From Dokdonella sp. (GTDB lineage: Bacteria; Pseudomonadota; Gammaproteobacteria; Xanthomonadales; Rhodanobacteraceae): a DNA stretch of 45,771 bases. Below, one piece after another: positions 26,081-33,578 of this stretch. The stretch's first letter is position 1, and each line of letters opens with the position of its first letter. Made by a program: the position numbers and the translations under genes. The DNA lies in assembly GCA_019634795.1 (NCBI GenBank), contig JAHCAR010000021.1:1-45771 (forward strand). Reading direction: 5' to 3'. The notes under the pieces were generated by a model. It was not told where the DNA came from and made no database searches. It saw nothing but the letters and a program-made list of their open reading frames with translations.

Positions 26081-26371
26081 CGCACCGTAGTCGTGTTTGG
26101 ACCAGACGCAACCAGTTTGGTCGTACCAGAAGTAGATGCCAACCTTGCGGCCATGAGCATACTCGCCCCGCTCTTTTGGTTGGCCATTTTGCCACCAACT
26201 CTCGTAGAGCCCGTGAAGCTGGCCGGCATGGAAGTGTGCTTGTTGAGTAAGAGTTCCAGGGTAGTGCCAAATTTGCTCAAGACCGTGCGGGACACCAGCG
26301 CGCAGCTCTAGCCGATACAGGGGCTCGCCAGACGAATGAAAGAATTCTTTCAAAGTGTCATTCTCATTCAT
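26075..26371 (-). CDS. YwqK/MORN-type antitoxin-like protein (98 aa)
   Basis: Repeats of the MORN_2 kind are visible: 'GVPHGLEQIWHYPGTLTQQAHFHAG', 'GQLHGLYESWWQNGQPKERGEYAHG' and 'GRKVGIYFWYDQTG'. Such proteins are annotated as YwqK-family antitoxins of toxin-antitoxin or polymorphic toxin systems. No partner toxin is adjacent. It is the first cassette of the array (highest coordinate), starting a few bases after the GTTAGGC core of element B; its stop is the TAA of the following attC. Confidence 0.75.
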   Translation of the reverse strand: MNENDTLKEFFHSSGEPLYRLELRAGVPHGLEQIWHYPGTLTQQAHFHAGQLHGLYESWWQNGQPKERGEYAHGRKVGIYFWYDQTGCVWSKHDYGAA

Positions 26372-26375
26372 TGCT

Positions 26376-26497
26376 GCCTAACGCCTATTCGATCCCACAA
26401 TGGGATCTATTCCTTAAGCCTATCATGCCAATTCCTGCAAAATCCGCAGCAACTGTCCTCTACGAATCAACGATTTCTTGCGGCCGTGCGGCCTAAT
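26376..26497 (-). repeat. Element B: ~120 bp attI-like or long attC-like sequence at the array head
   Basis: Ends on the minus strand with a perfect GTTAGGC core (26376-26382) just upstream of the first cassette gene. It contains the hairpin GATCCCA-TTG-TGGGATC (26391-26407), and two further ATTAGGC direct repeats near 26491-26513. It is homologous to element A at 23000-23117. Position at the head of the array would suit an attI site whose integrase gene has been lost; no integrase gene follows upstream. Confidence 0.55.
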
Positions 26498-26605
26498 CTT
26501 TCGGCCTAATCCCGGGATAAGTCCCATGTCCGGTTGGGCGCAGGCCCAAGCATGCCTCCGACGTGCGCAGGCGGGCGTTGTGCGCTTCGCTGTCATCGCT
26601 CCCGC

Positions 26606-28426
26606 CTACTCCATGACGCCGGCTTCGAGGCGCGTCCACAGCTCGGCGCGGTTGCGGCCGGCCTGCTTGGCCTTGTAGAGCGCGTCGTCGGCCTGGCGCA
26701 GCAGGTCTTCGAGGCCGGCGGCTGGCGTGGAGATGGCGACGCCGAGGCTGACGGTCAGGCGAATTTCCCGGTCATCGGACAGCGTCACGCTGAGGTCGGC
26801 CAGCCTGGCGCGGAGGTGTTCGGCGGTGGCGAGTGCTTCGGCCTCCGGCATTGCGGGCAGCAGGATCACGAATTCCTCGCCACCCCAGCGCGCGATCAGG
26901 CTGTCGTCGTGGGCCAGGTCGCGAAGACATTCGGCCACGGCGACGAGGGTGCGATCGCCGGCGTCGTGTCCGGACTGGTCGTTGATGGCCTTGAAGTGAT
27001 CGATATCGAGCATGATCACGGCGAGCGGCGTTGCCGAGTTCGCGGCGGCCTTCAACGCGGGCAAGGCGCGGTCGAGGAAGCCGCGCCGATTGAGCAGGCC
27101 GGTCAGCGGATCATGCTGGGCCAGCTGCAGGGCGTGGACGCGACCCTCGCGGTCACGGCGCAGGCGCAGGCCGAGGGCGAGCGCCCAGATCGAGGCCTCG
27201 ATCATCACGCCGATCTCGATGGCGCGGAAGGTGACCGCATTGAATGGCAGCTTGCCCATCACGGCCAGGGTCGCGACCATCGCACCGATCATGCTGATCA
27301 GCGACGCGACGAGGAACAACTTGGCCTGGTCCTGGCGGTGGCGCACGCCAAGTATGCCGAGCGCGACCATCAGCAGGGTGAAGGCCATGATGTAGGCGAA
27401 AGCGAAGTCGACCGCTGGCCCCTGCGCATTGGCGAGCACGCAGACGAGCATGGTGGCCAGGGCAAGGCGGACCAGCCAGGCCAGCGCGCGATCAAGGCGC
27501 GGTGACCATTGCCGCATGCGCAGGAACTGCCGTGCGAAGGTGATGCCGGCGCTCGCGAACAGGGTCATGCCGACCAGGATCGCGAAGCGGCCGACGGCCG
27601 GTGAATCGGGCCACAGCGCGTGCGCCGCGATGCCCGAATACGCCAGGTGCATATAGAGGTAGCTGGCGACGTAGCCGACATAGCGCAGCAGGCTGGCTTC
27701 GCGCAGGGTCAGCCAGAGCAGGCCGTAAGTGACCACCAGCGCGAGCAGGAATCCGTGCACGAGGCCGAGCCAGTGCTGGGCGGCACCCTCGAGTTCGCCG
27801 GCCTGGGTCAAGGCCACGACGCGGGGCGCCAGGGCCACCGAATCGACACTGTCGACGCGCACGAACAGCTCGCTCGGACCGGGCGGCAGCGAGGCATCGA
27901 AGGCGTAGCCAAGTCCGGGACGCAGATAGTGCGAGGGCGATCGCTCGTCGCCGCCTTGCCAGTGCAGGCGGACCTCACCAGCGCGGATCAGCCATGCATC
28001 GACGCGATCGGTCCAGCCTTCGGCGACATAGATACGGTAATCGCGCGCTGCCGGCTGCGTATTGTCGAGGACGAGATGCAGCCAGCGCGGCGGCGAGCGA
28101 TTGCCAAGATTGGGAATGTCGAGCGTCGAGCGCCGGAAATCACCGGCGGCCAGACGCGCCTGGGCCTGCTCCAGCGACAAGGGCTGCCCGGGCTGCTCAT
28201 CGAAAAGCAGCGCATAGCGGCCGAGGGGGCTGGCCGGATCGGCCAGCGGCGCGAGTTCGGGGGTCGCCGTGGATCCGATGCTGGCTGGCTCGACGCCGAT
28301 CACGCTGTCGGCCTCGAGGCGCACCTGCTGGGCCAGGGCCGACGCCGCCGCTAGCATCGCGATCAGCGCGATACCCGGGAGCGACCCACCGAGGCCCAGC
28401 CGCCGCCCGCCTGACCTGATTTGCAT
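26606..28426 (-). CDS. 7TMR-DISM diguanylate cyclase (GGDEF)
   Basis: 606 residues. Signal peptide, then a periplasmic 7TMR-DISMED2-type sensor domain (~60-215: 'RWLHLVLDNTQPAARDYRIYVAEGWTDRVDAWLI'), seven hydrophobic spans (~215-420), and a cytosolic GGDEF domain with intact GGEEF at 515-519. The inhibition-site position before the loop reads 'HDDSLIARW', lacking RxxD, so no product inhibition is expected, unlike the PAS-GGDEF at the other side of the array. Such proteins convert an external, often carbohydrate-like, signal into cyclic di-GMP. The ATG at 28426 has GAGGG upstream. The big plus-strand ORFs over it are shadows. Confidence 0.92.
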   Translation of the reverse strand: MQIRSGGRRLGLGGSLPGIALIAMLAAASALAQQVRLEADSVIGVEPASIGSTATPELAPLADPASPLGRYALLFDEQPGQPLSLEQAQARLAAGDFRRSTLDIPNLGNRSPPRWLHLVLDNTQPAARDYRIYVAEGWTDRVDAWLIRAGEVRLHWQGGDERSPSHYLRPGLGYAFDASLPPGPSELFVRVDSVDSVALAPRVVALTQAGELEGAAQHWLGLVHGFLLALVVTYGLLWLTLREASLLRYVGYVASYLYMHLAYSGIAAHALWPDSPAVGRFAILVGMTLFASAGITFARQFLRMRQWSPRLDRALAWLVRLALATMLVCVLANAQGPAVDFAFAYIMAFTLLMVALGILGVRHRQDQAKLFLVASLISMIGAMVATLAVMGKLPFNAVTFRAIEIGVMIEASIWALALGLRLRRDREGRVHALQLAQHDPLTGLLNRRGFLDRALPALKAAANSATPLAVIMLDIDHFKAINDQSGHDAGDRTLVAVAECLRDLAHDDSLIARWGGEEFVILLPAMPEAEALATAEHLRARLADLSVTLSDDREIRLTVSLGVAISTPAAGLEDLLRQADDALYKAKQAGRNRAELWTRLEAGVME

Positions 28427-28659
28427 CCACCCTCCCTCTGCATGCCTGCCTGGTTCGCGCTGCCTGCGTATCCCGTTTGCTGCCTCCGGCGGACGTCACG
28501 CGCCCCCGCTGGCCTGTCGGTGATGGTGCCACGTCGGGCCGCTCAGGAGCCAAATTGCCGCCCGGCCTGGGTTTTCCGGCCCAAATCTGGCGCGATTGAT
28601 GCATGATAGTTGGCACCCGCTGTAAGGTTACAGCTGCAACCATCGAACAAGGAGCATCC

Positions 28660-29013
28660 ATGCTCGGCCCAGCACTTCTCTTCACTGCCGCGCTCTTCTC
28701 TTTCGGACGATTCGGACCCAACAACATGGTCCAGGTCGAAAAGGTTGGCGACCAGGCCCGCATTACCGCCTATGGCGACACCCAGATCGTCAAGATCACC
28801 GCCGAAGAATTCGAGCTCGAGGATTGCCAGGAAGTCCTGCGCGATGGACTGCGCCCCGGCCGCTGCCTGTTCTCGAACGGCGGTCTGATCACGGTCAGTC
28901 TCGATCCGAACGGCACGCGCCTGCGCTTCGAGGGCACCGGCAAGCAGAACTTCGTCGAGTACGTGACCAATCTCAAGGGTCGGGCTGACGCCGCCAAGGC
29001 CATGTCGCCCTGA
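28660..29013 (+). CDS. Small exported hypothetical protein (117 aa)
   Basis: ATG at 28660 with AAGGAG six bases upstream, better than the longer frame at 28603. A short hydrophobic N-terminus (MLGPALLFTAALFSFG) may be a signal or anchor. The rest ('MVQVEKVGDQARITAYGDTQ..', 'CQEVLRDGLRPGRCLFSNG') alternates polar and hydrophobic residues, with two Cys that could form a disulfide. No family recognised. Confidence 0.65.
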   Translation: MLGPALLFTAALFSFGRFGPNNMVQVEKVGDQARITAYGDTQIVKITAEEFELEDCQEVLRDGLRPGRCLFSNGGLITVSLDPNGTRLRFEGTGKQNFVEYVTNLKGRADAAKAMSP

Positions 29014-29331
29014 GCGCAAAGGCGGCTTGCCGAGCAGCCTGACGATCGATCCCGGCTGCGCTGTCCGCTCTTGCGCGTGCAGGAGGGTCATCGACTGTCA
29101 GCGCTCGCCGGCAGCGGGCGCCCTGCTGCCCATGAGCGCTCGTCACCGGCCGCACGCGGGCGGATCAGGTTTTCGACTGCACGCTCCCGCGCGAACGGCA
29201 ATCCCTTGGCACCGTGGAGTCAGCGCACCCAGGTGGCGCGACCACGCAAAGTTTGCGAATCGGCAGTTCCACCCTTCCGCTAGACTGCCGGTTCGCCTGG
29301 CCGTTGTGGTCGGGCATCAGGGGAACCAACG
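29014..29331. other. Intergenic gap, nothing recognised
   Basis: 318 bp. ORFs in this stretch look like shadows. No strong repeat or hairpin was identified. Confidence 0.4.
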
Positions 29332-29703
29332 ATGAAGCACGGTTTGCTGTTTTGCGCGCTGCTCTTGCTGGCACCCGCCAGTGTCCTGGCCCAGAAGCCG
29401 GGCGACTGGGTGCTCGGCAAGTGGCGGGATGGGGAGTTCTGGTTTCCCGGTGTCGTGCAAAGCCGCGACGGCGGCACGATCACCATTGCCTACGATGACG
29501 GCACCCATGAAACGGTATCGTTGAGCAAGGTTCGACCGTACGACTGGACCCTCGGCAGCCGCGTCGAGTGCCGCTGGTCCGGAGGCAAGGCCTGGTATGC
29601 CGGCGCGATTACCGGCATCAGCAAGGACGGCACGAAGATCGATGTGACGTACGACGACGGCGACCGCGAACGCATCGCGACGGGCGGCTGCCGATCACGC
29701 TAG
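29332..29703 (+). CDS. Secreted tandem Tudor/agenet-like domain protein
   Basis: 123 residues. Sec signal peptide 'MKHGLLFCALLLLAPASVLAQ'. Two repeats follow, each 'G..V...W..G..W(F/Y).G.(V/I)......(T/I).V.YDDG': 'GDWVLGKWRDGEFWFPGVV..ITIAYDDG' (~23-57) and 'GSRVECRWSGGKAWYAGAI..IDVTYDDG' (~74-112). This is the pattern of Tudor/agenet or SGF29-like barrels, which in eukaryotes bind methylated ligands. A periplasmic or secreted bacterial version is uncommon; ligand unknown. It stands alone, next to a convergent MOSC gene. Confidence 0.75.
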   Translation: MKHGLLFCALLLLAPASVLAQKPGDWVLGKWRDGEFWFPGVVQSRDGGTITIAYDDGTHETVSLSKVRPYDWTLGSRVECRWSGGKAWYAGAITGISKDGTKIDVTYDDGDRERIATGGCRSR

Positions 29704-29808
29704 CGCTGGCCGCATACGCATCAGCGCACCGCACGGAGTTCGCGCAATTGTGGCGTGCGGACGCCGCGATTGCGCGCGATCCTTTTTGGCCGCTGCACAG
29801 AACCGCAA

Positions 29809-30531
29809 TCATTCGATCCAAACGTAATCGTCGAGAGCGACCCGACCCGGCTCCACTGTCGTGGCGTAAACGCCGAGGCAGCCCTGGCGGTCGCGGGCAA
29901 CCGTGCGAAGTATGGTGGTATTGCGTTGCGCGGTCTCTGGATCGATCGTGATGACAGCGCAGCGGCCGTCGCGCTTGTCCACGCGCATGCGCAGGCCGCC
30001 GATGCGCAGGATGCAACCGACCCAGGCATCTTCGGCAAACGCCGCGCCGTCGGTCGTCTCGATCAGCAGATTCGGGCGGAACCGGCGCACATCCAGATCC
30101 TGCCCGACGCTGGCGCCGAGAGCGGCAATCGTCCGCGTGCTGATCAGCGACAACGGAAACGTATCGAAAATGCCGCGGTCCTGCTTGATCGCACGCACGC
30201 CATCCGGACACAGCTCCGCGGCCAGTGCGGGATCCGCGACATCGAAGTCGGAGCCCGAGGGCGTCCTGACCTTGACCCGGGACCTGTCGGGACGGTCCGC
30301 ATCGACGAACGACGGACAATAGCGATTCATGTCGTTGCGCTCGCGAATCGTCAGCCAGGGAAATCCGCTCTGCGCGGCGTCGTTTCGAACAAAGGCCCAG
30401 CGACGATCGCCGGCCAGGCCATGCCAGGACACCTCGGCAGCGTCCAGCACTTCGCCCGCCATCGATTTGACCGGGTAACGCCACAGTCCGACGACCCGAC
30501 CCACGGGTCGGCCATGTTGAGAGTGATTCAT
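29809..30531 (-). CDS. MOSC domain-containing protein
   Basis: 240 residues. An N-terminal MOSC beta-barrel ('GRVVGLWRYPVKSMAGEVLDAAEV', 'GDRRWAFVRND') precedes the MOSC domain ('DVRRFRPNLLIETTDGAAFAEDAWVGCILRIGGLRMRV' then 'RCAVITIDPET' with the conserved Cys). Members handle molybdenum cofactor sulfur or act as Moco-dependent reductase subunits. ATG at 30531 with GGAGG six bases upstream is preferred over the GTG one codon earlier. No partner reductase is adjacent. Confidence 0.9.
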   Translation of the reverse strand: MNHSQHGRPVGRVVGLWRYPVKSMAGEVLDAAEVSWHGLAGDRRWAFVRNDAAQSGFPWLTIRERNDMNRYCPSFVDADRPDRSRVKVRTPSGSDFDVADPALAAELCPDGVRAIKQDRGIFDTFPLSLISTRTIAALGASVGQDLDVRRFRPNLLIETTDGAAFAEDAWVGCILRIGGLRMRVDKRDGRCAVITIDPETAQRNTTILRTVARDRQGCLGVYATTVEPGRVALDDYVWIE

Positions 30532-30739
30532 CACGCACCTCCGGAAAGAGGCGCCCTTACTCTGTGAACCGACGTCGAGCGTGGCGGACCGGGTCCGCTG
30601 CAGCGCCTCTCGGCATCGGGTGGGCGCCTGGGCGCCACTGAAGCAAGGGGTTCAGGGAATCACGGACACGAGTTCGCGTCAAGAATTGGACTTGGAAGTC
30701 GCGCGATGGAGGTTGCGCGATCGTCCTTGGACTTCGCGG

Positions 30740-31245
30740 CGCTGCCTTGATTGTTGCGCGAGCGGCACGGATGCAGACCCTTCGACTTCGCTGCGCTACG
30801 CTCAGGGTGAACGGGCTGTTCATGGGCTGCGCTAGGCTCAGTACGAACGGAACTCTTTCATGGGTTGCGCGCACTGCTCCCACGTGCCCCTCTGTTCGCT
30901 GCGTGACCGGCACGAATGGAGGCCCTTCGACTTCGCTGCGCTACGCTCAGAGCCTGCCCTGGACTACGATCCGGGGGCGAACGGGGTTTTTGATGGATTG
31001 CGCTGCGATCAGAGCCTGCCCCGGAATGCGATCCGGGGGCGAACGGAGCTCTTCCAGGGCTGCGCGTCCGGTGCGGGTGGGGCTGCCTTGTTTGTTGCGC
31101 GAGCGGAGAGGATGGAGACCCTTCGACTTCGCTGCGCTACGCTCAGAGCCTGCCCCGGACTACGATCCGGGGGCGAACGGGGTTTTTGATGGATTGCGCT
31201 GCGCTCAGAGCCTGCCCCGGACTGCGATACGGGGGCGAACGGAAG
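30740..31245. repeat. Cluster of repeated units in the 30532-31562 spacer
   Basis: CCCTTCGACTTCGCTGCGCT starts at 30778, 30923 and 31119, each followed by ACGCTCAG. The longer unit, CGGGGGCGAACGG..TTTTTGATGGATTGCGCTGCG with AGAGCCTGCCCCGGA, is present twice about 196 bp apart. The preceding 'GCTGCCTTG.TTGTTGCGCGAGCGG' also recurs (30741 and 31083). No gene is supported; frames crossing the repeats are artefacts. Confidence 0.75.
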
Positions 31246-31262
31246 TGAGGGGCTCTTGCTTT

Positions 31263-31307
31263 TCCTTCCCCCGCTGGCGGGGGAAGGTCCCGCAGGGGGA
31301 TGAGGGT
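31263..31307. repeat. REP-type palindrome
   Basis: CCTTCCCCCGCTGGCGGGGG followed by AAGGTCCCGCAGGGGGATGA: the same hairpin-plus-tail organisation as the REPs near 5-6 kb. Confidence 0.7.
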
Positions 31308-31562
31308 GGGCTTTTTGATCTTGGGCTTTCCGCTCCGCATGGCCACCTTCACCAGCCTGTCGGCAGCCTCTCCCGCCGAAGGGAGAGGCGTCTGACTCGG
31401 GAGGTTGCGGGGCCAGTGGATCGGGGTTGGTTCGGAAGCGTCCTTCGACTTTGCTGCGCTACGGCAACGGCGAACGGGATTGTTGTTTGGATTGCGCGCC
31501 CGACACCAGCGCCCTGGCGGTGTCCTCCGGTCCGGCAAGGTGCCGGACCGTAGGGTGGTCAT

Positions 31563-33341
31563 TCACTTCGCCTTGGCGGCGTCCTTCGTGCGCGGTGCGA
31601 CGAAATCCTCCATCACCGACTTCTTCAGCACGGCCGGGGGCAGCAGGCCCTGGGCGAGGATGAAGTCGTGATAGGCCTGGGCGTCGAACTTGTCGCGCAG
31701 GGCCAGTTCGGTCTGCGCGCGCAGGGCTTGCAGCTTGTTGTAGCCGTAGTAGTAGGCGGTCGCCTGCCCAGGCGAGCGGAACGTGTAACGATCGACTTCG
31801 GTCTGCGCATTGAGATCGTCCTCGACCACGTCGTCCATCAGCACGCGCTTGGCCTCGGCCGGGGTGACCAGCCCGAGGTTGATGGCCGGGTCGAGCCAGA
31901 TGCGGGCCGCGCGCAGCAGCCGGTCCTGCAGTGACGCGAGCTGGCCGTCGAGCGGCATGTAGGGCTTGGTGATCGATTCGGCGTACAGGGCCCAGCCTTC
32001 GACGTTTGCCGAATTGAAGGCGAACAGGGCACGTGCCGTCGACACGCCGCCGCGAAGCATCGTTGTGAACTGCATTTCGTGCCCCGGTCGCGCCTCGTGC
32101 GCGGCCAGCGTCCACATCATGGCCGGGAACGCATAGTCGCTATCCGGCCAGCTGCCGTCCTTGTTCTGCTCGATCTTCGGCACGATGAATTCTGGGTACT
32201 CTCCGGTGTTTCCGATCAGCCGCGGAATATCCAGGTGCGCGGCCGGTTGCTCAGCGGTTTCGGCAGCGGTCGCCATGCGCACGCGGGCCGGTTCGTTCGG
32301 CAGGGTGGCGAGCTTCTCGCGCTGGATGATGCGGTCGATCTCCTCCATCACCGAGCGATACTTGGCCAGCAGGGCGTCGCCGTGGATCTGATCCTTCTTC
32401 AGGCGCTTGATGACCTCGCGGTAGTCGCGCGTGTCCCAGCCTTTTTCCTTCGCCACCAGCGGCGCCAGCGCCATCATTTCGTTGCGGATGTCCATGAACC
32501 CGACCTGGCCCATGGCCATGAGCTCCTCGGGCGAGGCATCCACGCCGTAGTTCTTGAGCTGCAGTTCGTAGAGTTCGCGCGGCAGCATCGAGCTGGCCCG
32601 CGTCTTCGGCAGGATCGTCGTGCGCACCCAGTCGTTGTAGTCGCGCAGCTGCTTCTGCAGCAGCGCCAGCGAATCCTGCCAGCCCTCGAGGCCGCTGGCC
32701 TGGAACAACTGTTCGAGGCCGGCGATCATCTTCGGCGAATCCTCGAGATCCTTCTCGACCTCACCGCGGTAGGGCTCGATCAGGTCCTTGACGCCCATGC
32801 GTTCGGTCAGGCGCAGCTTGGCCTGCTCGACGAACGGCCTGTAGCCTTCGGCTTCGCCGGTGTATTTCTTCAGGCGCACGAGGGCCGCCTTGCGGCGCTC
32901 CATCGGCACCTGCTTGTCGAGCTGGCCGCGGAAGCCGGCGAAGATCAGGCCCGTGATGTTGCCGTACGGAACGACGCGATCGTAGTTGACCTGGGTCGAC
33001 TCAATGTTGTCCTTCTGCGACTGGATCATGATCTGCAGATCCTGCGCAACGCGCGGATCGGTCTCCTTGGCGAGTTGCGCTTCGAGCATGGCAATGCTCT
33101 TCTGCGCGGCCGCGATCTGGCGCTGGGCGAGGTTCTCGCCGAGATCGAAGATTTCCTCGTCGAATCCGCTGACACCGGTTCGACTCGAGAACTCCGGCAC
33201 GAAACTCGCCTGGGATTCGAGAACCTGGTAGGCGATCTCGTTGGATCGCTTGACCCAGTCCGCGGCATCCTTGGCGAACCCGGTGCCCGACACGAGCATC
33301 GCTCCGGCCAGCAGGCCGGCAAACACTGCATTCCTCAACAT
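31563..33341 (-). CDS. DUF885 family exported metallopeptidase-like protein
   Basis: 592 residues with signal peptide 'MLRNAVFAGLLAGAMLVSGTGFA'. The DUF885 signature is visible in 'WTLAAHEARPGHEMQFTTML' (HExxxGH motif, ~residue 430), followed by 'NVEGWALYAESI', 'VEDDLNAQTEVDRYTFRSPGQATAYYYGY', as in this family of probable zinc carboxypeptidases. The ATG at 33341 has AGGA seven bases upstream; the longer frame from 33461 would begin inside a palindromic element. Periplasmic or secreted peptide degradation is the likely role. Confidence 0.88.
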   Translation of the reverse strand: MLRNAVFAGLLAGAMLVSGTGFAKDAADWVKRSNEIAYQVLESQASFVPEFSSRTGVSGFDEEIFDLGENLAQRQIAAAQKSIAMLEAQLAKETDPRVAQDLQIMIQSQKDNIESTQVNYDRVVPYGNITGLIFAGFRGQLDKQVPMERRKAALVRLKKYTGEAEGYRPFVEQAKLRLTERMGVKDLIEPYRGEVEKDLEDSPKMIAGLEQLFQASGLEGWQDSLALLQKQLRDYNDWVRTTILPKTRASSMLPRELYELQLKNYGVDASPEELMAMGQVGFMDIRNEMMALAPLVAKEKGWDTRDYREVIKRLKKDQIHGDALLAKYRSVMEEIDRIIQREKLATLPNEPARVRMATAAETAEQPAAHLDIPRLIGNTGEYPEFIVPKIEQNKDGSWPDSDYAFPAMMWTLAAHEARPGHEMQFTTMLRGGVSTARALFAFNSANVEGWALYAESITKPYMPLDGQLASLQDRLLRAARIWLDPAINLGLVTPAEAKRVLMDDVVEDDLNAQTEVDRYTFRSPGQATAYYYGYNKLQALRAQTELALRDKFDAQAYHDFILAQGLLPPAVLKKSVMEDFVAPRTKDAAKAK

Positions 33342-33412
33342 GATCGTTCCTGCCCTGAATAGGGGCGCCATGCTAGGCCCCCGCGAGGCCGACGACACGG
33401 GTAAAAGGTCAC

Positions 33413-33576
33413 TAGTGTGGTGTCCCGCAAATAACGCGAAGAAATTCCGGATGGATTTCATGGCGAGACAAGGCGCGAGGAGGAGTCATAGTGGGCACTA
33501 TGGGGACGACGAGCAACGCAGTATCGCCGTGAAAGACGCCGGAATTATTTGATGGTATTTGTGGGACACCACACTA
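33413..33576. mobile_element. MITE-like element with 20 bp terminal inverted repeats
   Basis: Left end AGTGTGGTGTCCCGCAAATA (33414-33433); right end TATTTGTGGGACACCACACT (33556-33575), one mismatch; a flanking T/A pair extends the match to 21. Interior arms (AAATTCCGG..CCGGAATTAT) and CATAGTGGGCACTATG add further palindromes. No coding capacity in 164 bp. This is the size and shape of a non-autonomous miniature element; no clear target duplication is seen. Confidence 0.72.
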
Positions 33577-33578
33577 AA

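Larger units (their letters stand above)
19970..26497 (-). mobile_element. Integron cassette array without integrase (CALIN)
   Basis: About 6.5 kb in which every supportable gene is on the minus strand, short, and followed within a few bases of (or overlapping) its stop codon by an attC-like site. Sites run from R'' (RYYYAAC) to R' (GTTRRRY) in the gene direction; three are exactly 59 bp and four more are 56-59 bp. Cassettes in gene order from high to low coordinate encode: YwqK-like, 3-TM protein, lipoprotein, 3-TM protein, SUKH protein, interrupted Imm1-like gene, 2-TM protein, CxxC membrane protein, a remnant, hydrolase lipoprotein, Imm40-like, a two-gene cassette, and a 3-TM protein. No tyrosine recombinase is present in the window. 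Sites become degenerate below about 22.6 kb. Confidence 0.85.

Noticed and set aside
19500-28500. Search for an integron integrase next to the array
   Set aside because: No frame on either strand shows the tyrosine recombinase RHRY pattern or the IntI patch; both neighbours are GGDEF proteins.
30740-31245. Possible CRISPR array
   Set aside because: Repeat spacing is irregular, units are of variable length, spacers are themselves repeated, and no cas gene is present.
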